Shown one piece after another: positions 1-5,256 of a stretch of DNA of 5,364 nucleotides; the stretch's first letter is position 1; every line of letters starts with the position of its first letter. Under the pieces are notes generated by a model. That model was given only the letters and a program-made list of their open reading frames with translations, was not told the origin of the DNA and made no database searches. A program made the translations under genes and the position numbers. This DNA comes from JANNHK01 sp034408875 (GTDB lineage Bacteria > Actinomycetota > Acidimicrobiia > IMCC26256 > PALSA-610), in NCBI GenBank assembly GCA_034408875.1, contig JAWXCJ010000009.1, positions 1 to 5,364 on the forward strand, written 5' to 3'.

Positions 1-36
1 ACCAACACGCGCGCCACGCCGGTCGAAGCGTTCGAG
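1..36 (+). pseudogene. possible hydantoinase B-like fragment at window edge
   Basis: Read in frame 1, the first twelve codons give TNTRATPVEAFE. This resembles the conserved NTRxTPVExxE stretch found in the middle of hydantoinase B / N-methylhydantoinase B subunits. The similarity stops at once: the expected following segment (a P-L-x-V-x-x-Y-x-L-R type stretch) is absent, and the convergent sulfotransferase gene ends at position 49. If real, this is the broken end of a gene lying mostly outside the window. With only twelve residues visible, chance resemblance is quite possible. Confidence 0.22.
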
Positions 37-48
37 CGCGCCGCTGTT

Positions 49-945
49 CTAGCGATGCACCCATGCCGCGAGGTCGGCGTCGCAGAGTTCGGCGACCCGG
101 GCCTCGTAGCGGGGCAACTCGGCCTCCGGCACGAGCGTGCGCCAGTCGCGCCCGGGGCCCTGGTCGAAGAACTGGGTGTTGTCCTTCCAGATCGCGTTGG
201 TGACATCGGGTGCGAGTTGGTCGGCGTTCGCCTTCATCGCGCCGAACGATCCTGCGGCCGCGAGTTCGGAGAGCCGCGCGTCGTCGACTGCGATGTCGAG
301 CGCGGTCGCGAGCCGGCGCATTTCGCGGGGAAGGTCGTCGAGCAGGTCGCGGTAGTGGAACAGCACCACGTTCGGTTGGTCGCGCTGCTGCCAGAACGTG
401 TCGAGGTGGTACAGCGTCCCCCGCAGCGATTCCAGGCGGTCGACGGGCGCGGCCGGGTCTTCGACCCAGTACCAGAAGCGATCGAGCGGCGTCTCGAGCT
501 CGACCGACTCGAGTTGCGGGAGATCGGCCAGATCGTCGAAGCCCACGGCGTTGCCGCGCGCGTTGACGAAGTTTTCCTCGTGCAGGTTCTCGATGTGATG
601 CGCCCAGGAGAGCGCGACCTCGCGGGGATCACGCGCCACGCAGATGTACGTCACTCGCTCGTCATAGGGCAGGCCGTCGAGTGGGGTGTGCGACTTGATG
701 AAGCGGCGGTGTGTCTGCGCGCCGAGCGCGGCGAACACGTCGGCGGCGGAACGGGTTTGCATGTCGAGCCACGGCGAGATCTCGGCGAGGCGGCCGAAGT
801 CGGGTCGCTGGAAGATCAGGAGCGCGCAGAGGTTCTGCATCCATGTCGTGCCGCACTTCGGCGCGGTAGATATGACGATGTCGTCGCCCCGAAACTCGAA
901 CCCGTCCCAGCGGGCGCTGTCAGCAACGAACGACCGGTACCGCAC
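49..945 (-). CDS. PAPS-dependent sulfotransferase family protein
   Basis: This 298-residue protein belongs to the cytosolic-type sulfotransferase family, which moves a sulfonate group from PAPS to a hydroxyl or amine of a small molecule. Visible motifs, in order: the 5'-phosphosulfate loop TAPKCGTTWMQ (residues 27-37, with K30), KSHTPLDGLP (84-93, H86 as the likely catalytic base), the 3'-phosphate site VARDPREVALS (103-113, R105 and S113), and a C-terminal QGPGRDWR (262-269) matching the family's RxGxxGDW-like PAPS motif. Length and motif spacing look complete. There is no signal peptide or membrane segment. The acceptor substrate cannot be read from the sequence. The start is a GTG (943-945) only 7 nt after the stop of the upstream greA-like gene. 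No Shine-Dalgarno is visible, so translation is probably coupled to greA. No terminator with a U-tract is seen after the TAG stop within the 48 nt available. Confidence 0.93.
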   Translation of the reverse strand: MRYRSFVADSARWDGFEFRGDDIVISTAPKCGTTWMQNLCALLIFQRPDFGRLAEISPWLDMQTRSAADVFAALGAQTHRRFIKSHTPLDGLPYDERVTYICVARDPREVALSWAHHIENLHEENFVNARGNAVGFDDLADLPQLESVELETPLDRFWYWVEDPAAPVDRLESLRGTLYHLDTFWQQRDQPNVVLFHYRDLLDDLPREMRRLATALDIAVDDARLSELAAAGSFGAMKANADQLAPDVTNAIWKDNTQFFDQGPGRDWRTLVPEAELPRYEARVAELCDADLAAWVHR

Positions 946-953
946 CGTTCGTT
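925..953 (-). repeat. 8-bp inverted repeat across the greA/sulfotransferase junction
   Basis: Perfect arms AACGAACG (925-932) and CGTTCGTT (946-953) flank a 13-nt spacer. In the minus-strand transcript the upstream arm covers the 7-nt gap between the greA stop and the sulfotransferase GTG, and the GTG itself (945-943) is the first codon of the loop. The loop also contains the palindrome CGGTACCG (935-942). Such a hairpin could affect reinitiation at the GTG. A functional role is inference. Confidence 0.45.
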
Positions 954-1420
954 CAGTCGAGCGGGCGCACGGCGACGACCGTCGCCGACATCTCGCGCCG
1001 GGGCCCCTGGTACGTGACGGTCGTGCCGGGCGTCGCGTTCAACAGGGCCTGGCCGAGGGGCGAGTTGGTCGAGAGCACGTCGTACTGCTCGTGGCGCTCT
1101 TCGATGGAGCCGACGAGGTACGTCTGCGTCTCGTCGTCGCCGTCGTAACGCAATTCGACGACGCACCCGGGCTCGACGACGTCGCCCGCGGCGGCTTCGA
1201 CGAGCACCGCAGTCTTGATGATCTGTTCGAGTTGCCGCACGCGGGCTTCGCTCTTTCCCTGCTCGTCCTTGGCTGCGTCGTAGTCGGCGTTCTCACTGAT
1301 GTCGCCCAACTCACGCGCTCGTTCGATTTGGAGCGAGATGTCGGTTCGGTAGGGCCCGGATCTCCAGGCCAGCTCCTCCTGGAGCCGGTCCAGTGCCGCC
1401 TGCGTCAGGTGGGTAGTCAC
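953..1420 (-). CDS. greA: GreA-type transcription elongation factor
   Basis: This 155-residue protein has the GreA/GreB layout and normal length (E. coli GreA is 158). GreA enters the RNA polymerase secondary channel and stimulates cleavage of backtracked RNA. The N-terminal coiled coil spans roughly residues 5-75, with the tip motif GDISENADYDAAKDEQG (about 39-55), equivalent to E. coli GDLKENAEYHAAREQQG. Its acidic residues (D40, E43) hold the catalytic Mg. The C-terminal FKBP-like domain carries the typical NSPLGQALL segment and ends in a beta-rich tail. The start is GTG (1420-1418). No Shine-Dalgarno precedes it, and a -10-like TACCCT lies so close that the message may be leaderless. The gene is divergent from the leuB operon and probably cotranscribed with the downstream sulfotransferase. 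A Gre-like paralogue cannot be excluded, but the intact tip motif supports an active GreA. Confidence 0.94.
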   Translation of the reverse strand: MTTHLTQAALDRLQEELAWRSGPYRTDISLQIERARELGDISENADYDAAKDEQGKSEARVRQLEQIIKTAVLVEAAAGDVVEPGCVVELRYDGDDETQTYLVGSIEERHEQYDVLSTNSPLGQALLNATPGTTVTYQGPRREMSATVVAVRPLD

Positions 1421-1427
1421 GGCGCGC

Positions 1428-1433
1428 AGGGTA
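1428..1433 (-). promoter_or_regulatory. possible -10 element for greA (leaderless transcript)
   Basis: On the minus strand TACCCT (TAnnnT type) ends 7 nt before the greA GTG, which puts the expected transcription start at or next to the start codon. This agrees with the lack of a Shine-Dalgarno. No good -35 box is visible 17-18 nt upstream. The element sits inside the palindrome GGGTACCC (1429-1436). Confidence 0.35.
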
Positions 1434-1471
1434 CCCGCGAGGTAGACGGTTCCTGCACGGCGGGAACGCGA

Positions 1472-1501
1472 TTGACAAACATGTCATTTCGGCGCGATCC
1501 T
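1472..1501 (+). promoter_or_regulatory. promoter of the leader-leuB-ilvE-cimA operon
   Basis: A perfect -35 hexamer TTGACA (1472-1477) is followed after 18 nt by GATCCT (1496-1501), a weak -10 that keeps the second-position A and final T. The predicted transcription start is near 1508, only a few bases before the leader peptide ATG at 1512. The transcript would therefore be leaderless or nearly so, in keeping with the absence of a Shine-Dalgarno there. The region upstream, to the divergent greA start at 1420, is only about 50 nt. Confidence 0.6.
1473..1486. repeat. TGACA-N4-TGTCA palindrome overlapping the -35 box
   Basis: TGACA (1473-1477) and TGTCA (1482-1486) form a 5-bp inverted repeat separated by AACA, overlapping five of the six bases of the -35 hexamer. 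This is a plausible site for a dimeric transcription factor, but no regulator gene is in the window and short palindromes arise by chance. Confidence 0.3.
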
Positions 1502-1511
1502 GGCGATTCCT

Positions 1512-1592
1512 ATGCAGCGCTCGGGCACCACCCTCATCGTCGCCGGCGGCACCGCTGTCACCGCTGTCATCGTCGTTATCGTAATTATGTGA
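1512..1592 (+). CDS. Val/Ile-rich leader peptide of a branched-chain amino acid attenuator
   Basis: This 26-residue ORF runs from ATG 1512 to TGA 1590-1592. It begins MQRSGTTLIVAGG and ends with VIVVIVIM before the stop. It contains six Val, four Ile and one Leu. Seven consecutive Val/Ile codons lie at residues 19-25 (1566-1586), just before the stop. This is the composition expected of a control peptide whose translation senses charged tRNA-Val and tRNA-Ile. A 10-bp hairpin begins at the stop codon and an intrinsic terminator follows, all ahead of leuB-ilvE-cimA. The ATG lies a few bases after the predicted transcription start and has no Shine-Dalgarno, so initiation is probably leaderless. 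The alternative reading, a tiny membrane peptide, is less likely given the terminator and the downstream pathway. Confidence 0.85.
   Translation: MQRSGTTLIVAGGTAVTAVIVVIVIM
1551..1568 (+). repeat. 9-nt tandem repeat in the leader ORF
   Basis: ACCGCTGTC occurs twice back to back (1551-1559 and 1560-1568), encoding Thr-Ala-Val twice just before the main Val/Ile run. The CCGCT within each copy is complementary to AGCGG at 1592-1596, the 5' arm of the hairpin after the leader stop. Each copy could therefore act as an alternative pairing partner when not covered by a ribosome. Confidence 0.6.
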
Positions 1593-1616
1593 GCGGACGC
1601 CTTCCCGGCGTTCGCT
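1592..1616 (+). promoter_or_regulatory. 10-bp hairpin immediately after the leader stop
   Basis: AGCGGACGCC (1592-1601) pairs with GGCGTTCGCT (1607-1616) around a 5-nt loop, with nine Watson-Crick pairs and one G-U pair. It begins on the last base of the leader TGA, so a ribosome finishing the leader would melt it, whereas one stalled on the Val/Ile codons would leave most of it free. It has no U-tract and is not itself a terminator. It is the likely pause or switching hairpin of the attenuator. Confidence 0.7.
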
Positions 1617-1619
1617 GCC

Positions 1620-1649
1620 AACCGTCCACGCCCGCGTGGGCGGTTTTTT
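1620..1649 (+). terminator. intrinsic terminator acting as attenuator
   Basis: CCGTCCACG (1622-1630) pairs with CGTGGGCGG (1635-1643) around a CCCG loop: nine pairs including one G-U, extendable by two A-U pairs. Six T residues (1644-1649) follow directly. The U-tract is on the plus strand, so it stops transcription heading into leuB. Both genes flanking this region point outward, so it cannot be the end of a neighbouring gene. It sits between the promoter and the first gene of its own operon, about 50 nt before leuB. Confidence 0.88.
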
Positions 1650-1700
1650 CGTGGCCGAAGTAAGAAACCAATCCGCCCTTCTGAGATAGAGGAGACGAGC

Positions 1701-2675
1701 GTGGCGCATCGAGTGGGCATCATCGGCGGCGACGGGATTGGTCCCGAAGTCTTGGCCGAGGCGCTCAAGGTCGTGCGCGCCGCCGGCGTGGCGCTCGACA
1801 CCACCGACTACGACCTCGGCGGGACGCGCTATCTGAAAACGGGCGAAGTGCTCCCCGACGCGGTGCTCGAGGAACTGCGCGGCTACGACGCGATCCTGCT
1901 CGGCGCCGTCGGTACGCCCGACGTGCCGCCCGGCGTGCTCGAGCGGGGCCTGCTCCTCAAGTTGCGCTTCTCGCTCGACCTCTACGTGAACCTGCGCCCA
2001 TTCCGCGCCGGCGACATCGACTTCCTCGTCGTGCGCGAGAACACCGAAGGCACGTACGCCGGTGAAGGCGGCTTCCTGCGCCACGGCACGCCGTTCGAAG
2101 TCGCGACGCAGGGTTCGGTGAACACCCGCATGGGTGTCGAGCGGTGCGTACGGTTCGCGTTCGATCTTGCCCGCAGCCGCGAACGCAAGCACCTCACGCT
2201 CGTGCACAAGACCAACGTGCTCACGTTCGCCGGCGACTTGTGGCAGCGCACGTTCGACGAGGTCGCGGCCGAGTATCCCGACGTCGCGACCGGCTACAAC
2301 CACGTCGACGCCGCGTGCATCTACTTCGTGCAGGACCCACAGCGCTACGACGTGATCGTCACCGACAACTTGTTCGGCGACATCCTCACCGACCTCGGTG
2401 GCGCGGTCGCGGGTGGTATCGGCCGGGCCGCGTCGGCGAACCTCAACCCGGCCCGCACCGGCCCGAGCCTGTTCGAACCGGTCCACGGCTCGGCGCCCGA
2501 CATTGCCGGAAAGGGTGTCGCCGACCCCCGGGCGGCAGTCATTTCGGCCGCGATGATGTGCGAATTCCTGGGCGAGGCCAACGCCGCAGCCCGAATCCAG
2601 CAGGCCGTCGTGAAGACGGACGATGAAGAAGGTACGACGACGCAGATCGGCGACGCGATCGCCGCTGCGGTCTAA
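1701..2675 (+). CDS. leuB: 3-isopropylmalate dehydrogenase
   Basis: LeuB is a cytoplasmic NAD-dependent enzyme that oxidises and decarboxylates 3-isopropylmalate to 2-oxoisocaproate in leucine synthesis. With citramalate synthase, the same type of enzyme handles 3-methylmalate to give 2-oxobutyrate. Seen in the 324 residues: GDGIGPEV (10-17), LERGLLLKLRF and NLRP with substrate arginines R89 and R99, VRENTEGTYAGEGG (111-124, R112 and Y119), HKTNVL (169-174, K170), metal-binding D203, D227 and D231 within DNLFGDILTD, and EPVHGSAPDIAGKG (259-272), where the Asp favours NAD. It is the short actinobacterial type, about a dozen residues shorter than Mycobacterium LeuB as I recall it, the gap lying between NLRP and DFLVVRE. 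The start is GTG, 6 nt after GGAG (1691-1694). It is the first gene after the attenuator, with ilvE 20 nt downstream. Homoisocitrate or tartrate dehydrogenase is less likely because of the Leu-rich 80-90 segment and the neighbours. Confidence 0.93.
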   Translation: MAHRVGIIGGDGIGPEVLAEALKVVRAAGVALDTTDYDLGGTRYLKTGEVLPDAVLEELRGYDAILLGAVGTPDVPPGVLERGLLLKLRFSLDLYVNLRPFRAGDIDFLVVRENTEGTYAGEGGFLRHGTPFEVATQGSVNTRMGVERCVRFAFDLARSRERKHLTLVHKTNVLTFAGDLWQRTFDEVAAEYPDVATGYNHVDAACIYFVQDPQRYDVIVTDNLFGDILTDLGGAVAGGIGRAASANLNPARTGPSLFEPVHGSAPDIAGKGVADPRAAVISAAMMCEFLGEANAAARIQQAVVKTDDEEGTTTQIGDAIAAAV

Positions 2676-2695
2676 CGGTTCAAGGAGACGGCGCG

Positions 2696-3613
2696 ATGCC
2701 CATTACCCCCACCGAGAAGATCTGGATGAACGGGGAGCTCGTCCCGTGGGAGGAAGCGCGCATCCACGTGCTCACCCACACGCTCCACTACGGCACGGGC
2801 GTGTTCGAGGGCATTCGCGCCTACGAGACCGACAAGGGCCCCGCGGTGTTCCGGCTGACCGAGCACATCGAGCGGCTGCACAACTCGGCGCGCATCATGA
2901 TGATGGAGATCCCGTACTCGGTCGACGAGTTGGTGCAGGCGACGAAGGACACCGTCCGGTCGACGGGTCTGCCGTCGTGTTACATCCGGCCGATCGCGTA
3001 CTACGGCTACGGCGAGATGGGCCTCAACACGCTCCCGTGCACCGTCGACGTCTCGATCGCGTGCTGGCCGTGGGGCGCATACCTGGGCGACGACGCGGTC
3101 GAGAAGGGCGTGCGCATGAAGATCTCGTCGTGGACGCGCCACGACCACAACACCATGCCGCCGCTGTCGAAGACGACCGGCAACTACGTGAACTCGTCGC
3201 TGGCCAAGGTCGAAGCGTTGAAGGCCGGGTACGACGAGGCGATCATGCTCAATCCCGAAGGGCTCGTGTCGGAGTGCACGGGCGAGAACATCTTCGTCGC
3301 CCGCCACGGCGCGTTCATCACGCCGCCGGTGTCGGCCGGCGCGCTGCCCGGCATTACGCAGGACTCCGTCACGACGATTGCGCGCGACCACGGCTTCGAG
3401 GTGCGCGTCGACGACCTGTCGCGCAGCGACCTCTACATCGCCGAGGAGATCTTCGTGTGTGGTACCGCGGCGGAGGTCAGCTCGGTCAACTCGGTCGACG
3501 ACCGCGTCATTCCGTGTCCCGGCCCGATGACAAGAGTTATCGCGGATGAGTATGCCAAAGCCGTGCGCGGCCAAACAGACAAGTACAAAGAATGGTGTGA
3601 GCATGTCGGCTGA
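2696..3613 (+). CDS. ilvE: branched-chain amino acid aminotransferase
   Basis: IlvE is a class IV (D-amino-acid/branched-chain fold) PLP aminotransferase that carries out the final, reversible step for Ile, Val and Leu using glutamate as amino donor. The 305-residue length is normal (E. coli IlvE is 309). Visible features: HTLHYGTGVFEGIRAY (28-43), the PLP Schiff-base lysine K159 in LSKTTGNYVNS, E193 in VSECTGEN (the cofactor-binding Glu), LPGIT (217-221), and GTAAEVSSVNSVD near the C-terminus. K159 and E193 have the same numbering as in E. coli. The ATG start follows AAGGAG (2682-2687) by 8 nt, a strong Shine-Dalgarno. It lies 20 nt after leuB, and its last 11 nt overlap the proposed cimA start. 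A D-alanine or ADC-lyase function is unlikely given the full BCAT motif set and the operon context. Confidence 0.96.
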   Translation: MPITPTEKIWMNGELVPWEEARIHVLTHTLHYGTGVFEGIRAYETDKGPAVFRLTEHIERLHNSARIMMMEIPYSVDELVQATKDTVRSTGLPSCYIRPIAYYGYGEMGLNTLPCTVDVSIACWPWGAYLGDDAVEKGVRMKISSWTRHDHNTMPPLSKTTGNYVNSSLAKVEALKAGYDEAIMLNPEGLVSECTGENIFVARHGAFITPPVSAGALPGITQDSVTTIARDHGFEVRVDDLSRSDLYIAEEIFVCGTAAEVSSVNSVDDRVIPCPGPMTRVIADEYAKAVRGQTDKYKEWCEHVG

Positions 3614-5231
3614 CCCGGCGGTACCGAGGAGTGTCGAGATCTACGACACGACGCTGCGCGACGGGTCGCAGCTCGAAGGCATTTCCCTCACCGTCGAGGA
3701 CAAGCTGCGCATCGCCGAACAGCTCGACTGGCTGGGCGTGCACTACATCGAAGCAGGCTGGCCCGGCGCCAACCCGAAGGACGACGAGCTGTTCCGCCGC
3801 ACGCCGACGGAACTGAGCCTGACGACGAGCAAGCTCGTCGCGTTCGGTTCGACCCGGCGGGTCAAGGGCAAGGTCGACAGCGACGACACGTTGCGCCATC
3901 TCATCGACGCCAACGTCGAAGCCGTGTGCATCGTCGGGAAGGCATGGGACTACCACGTCACCGAAGCGCTCGGCACCACGCTCGACGAGGGCGTGGCCAT
4001 GGTGCGCGACTCGGTCGAGTTCCTGCGGGCGACCGGCATGGAAGTGCTGTTCGACGCCGAGCACTTCTTCGACGGCTACCGCCGCAACCCCGAGTTCTCG
4101 CTGCGGGTACTCGAAGCCGCGGCCGAAGTGGGCGCGTCGCGGCTCGTGCTGTGCGACACCAACGGCGGCACGCTTCCGCACGAGGTCGAGGAGACAGTCC
4201 GGGCCGTGGTCGCGTACTTCGGTAGCGACGTGGGCATCGCCGTGCACCTCCACGACGACGCCGGCACCGGTGTCGCCAACGCGCTCGCCGGTGTGCGGGG
4301 CGGGGCCATCCAGGTGCAGGGCACCATCAACGGCTACGGCGAACGCACCGGCAACTGCAACCTGACGACGATCATCCCGAACCTCACGTTCAAGATGGGC
4401 ATCGAGACGATCCCGCGCGACCGCATCGAGCGGCTCACGCCGGTGGCGCACCACATCGCCGAGCTGGTGAACATGCCGCTCAACCCGCAGGCCGCGTACG
4501 TCGGACATTCCGCGTTCGCGCACAAGGCGGGCCTGCACACGAGCGCGATCGCCAAGCGCCCCGACGCGTACGAGCACCTGCCCCCCGACAGCGTCGGCAA
4601 CGGCACCCGGTTCGTCGTGTCGGAACTGGCCGGCAAGTCGACGCTCGGCATGAAGGCGAAGGAACTCGGGCTCGACCTCGACGGCCCGCAGCTCGCCGAA
4701 GTGGTCGAGACGCTCAAGCAGCTCGAGCACGAGGGCTACCACTTCGAGGTCGCCGACGGCTCGCTCGAACTCCTCATGCGCCGCATCATCGGCTGGACCC
4801 CGGAGTGGTTCGACGTCGAGTCGTTCCGCGTCATCACCGACGACACCCGCGGCGTCGACACGCTGACGGGCGAAACCGGTGCGACGGTTACGACCGAGGC
4901 CACGGTCAAGGTGATGGTCGACGGGAAACGCAAGATCGCGACCGCCGAGGGCAACGGCCCCGTCAACGCGCTCGACCGGGCGTTGCGCACCGCGCTCAAC
5001 GGCCGCTACCCGTCGCTCGACCGCGTGCACCTCACCGACTACAAGGTGCGGGTGCTCGACACACAGAAGGGCACGGCCGCCGTGACCCGCGTGCTCATCG
5101 ACTCCACCGACGGCAACGCCACCTGGACCACTATCGGCGTGAACGAGAACATCATCGAAGCGTCGTGGCAGGCCCTCCTCGATTCCATCCACTTCGGCCT
5201 GCTGCGAGGCGAGGGTGTCGCGAACAAGTAG
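3603..5231 (+). CDS. cimA: (R)-citramalate synthase
   Basis: CimA condenses pyruvate with acetyl-CoA to (R)-citramalate, the first step of the threonine-independent isoleucine route. The protein (542 residues from this start) begins with the HMGL/LeuA-like TIM barrel: EIYDTTLRDGSQLEG (12-26, with D15, R19 and D20). Family hallmarks follow: YIEAGWPGANPKD, AFGSTRR, EHFFDGYRRNP, LCDTNGGTLPHE, metal-binding HLHDD (215-219) and GERTGNCN (246-253). GWPGxNPKD and FGSTRR mark the CimA branch rather than 2-isopropylmalate or homocitrate synthase. The region from about 400 to the end is the LeuA-type dimerisation/regulatory domain, where isoleucine inhibits known CimA enzymes. The ATG at 3603 overlaps ilvE by 11 nt and puts the barrel at the usual distance from the N-terminus. 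An in-frame ATG at 3546 would add 19 lysine- and polar-rich residues inside ilvE and is less likely. Neither start has a strong Shine-Dalgarno, so translational coupling to ilvE is probable. Confidence 0.93.
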   Translation: MSADPAVPRSVEIYDTTLRDGSQLEGISLTVEDKLRIAEQLDWLGVHYIEAGWPGANPKDDELFRRTPTELSLTTSKLVAFGSTRRVKGKVDSDDTLRHLIDANVEAVCIVGKAWDYHVTEALGTTLDEGVAMVRDSVEFLRATGMEVLFDAEHFFDGYRRNPEFSLRVLEAAAEVGASRLVLCDTNGGTLPHEVEETVRAVVAYFGSDVGIAVHLHDDAGTGVANALAGVRGGAIQVQGTINGYGERTGNCNLTTIIPNLTFKMGIETIPRDRIERLTPVAHHIAELVNMPLNPQAAYVGHSAFAHKAGLHTSAIAKRPDAYEHLPPDSVGNGTRFVVSELAGKSTLGMKAKELGLDLDGPQLAEVVETLKQLEHEGYHFEVADGSLELLMRRIIGWTPEWFDVESFRVITDDTRGVDTLTGETGATVTTEATVKVMVDGKRKIATAEGNGPVNALDRALRTALNGRYPSLDRVHLTDYKVRVLDTQKGTAAVTRVLIDSTDGNATWTTIGVNENIIEASWQALLDSIHFGLLRGEGVANK

Positions 5232-5256
5232 GCGCCCGCGGTGAACAATCAGATGA

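Noticed and set aside
8..48. Hairpin-forming GC-rich sequence (TCGAA-GCG-TTCGA at 23-35 with flanking GCGCG) as a terminator for the sulfotransferase
   Set aside because: The stem core is only 5 bp and no T-run follows on either strand, so it does not meet the pattern of an intrinsic terminator.
55..1017. Plus-strand open frame opposite the sulfotransferase
   Set aside because: It is the antisense shadow of a gene with all PAPS-binding motifs, and no family features are visible in its translation.
686..1663. Plus-strand open frame crossing the antisense of the sulfotransferase and greA and the leader region
   Set aside because: It lies opposite two well-supported minus-strand genes and passes through the promoter and attenuator terminator. 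Its translation has no recognisable domain.
1421..1700. T-box or metabolite riboswitch as the leader regulator
   Set aside because: No T-box consensus or recognisable specifier/antiterminator is present, and no known riboswitch core is recognised. The Val/Ile-rich ORF plus terminator explains the region better.
3546..3602. Upstream ATG (3546) as the cimA start
   Set aside because: It would put 19 polar residues with no family match ahead of the usual N-terminus and overlap ilvE by 68 nt. The ATG at 3603 gives normal spacing to the EIYDTTLRDG motif.
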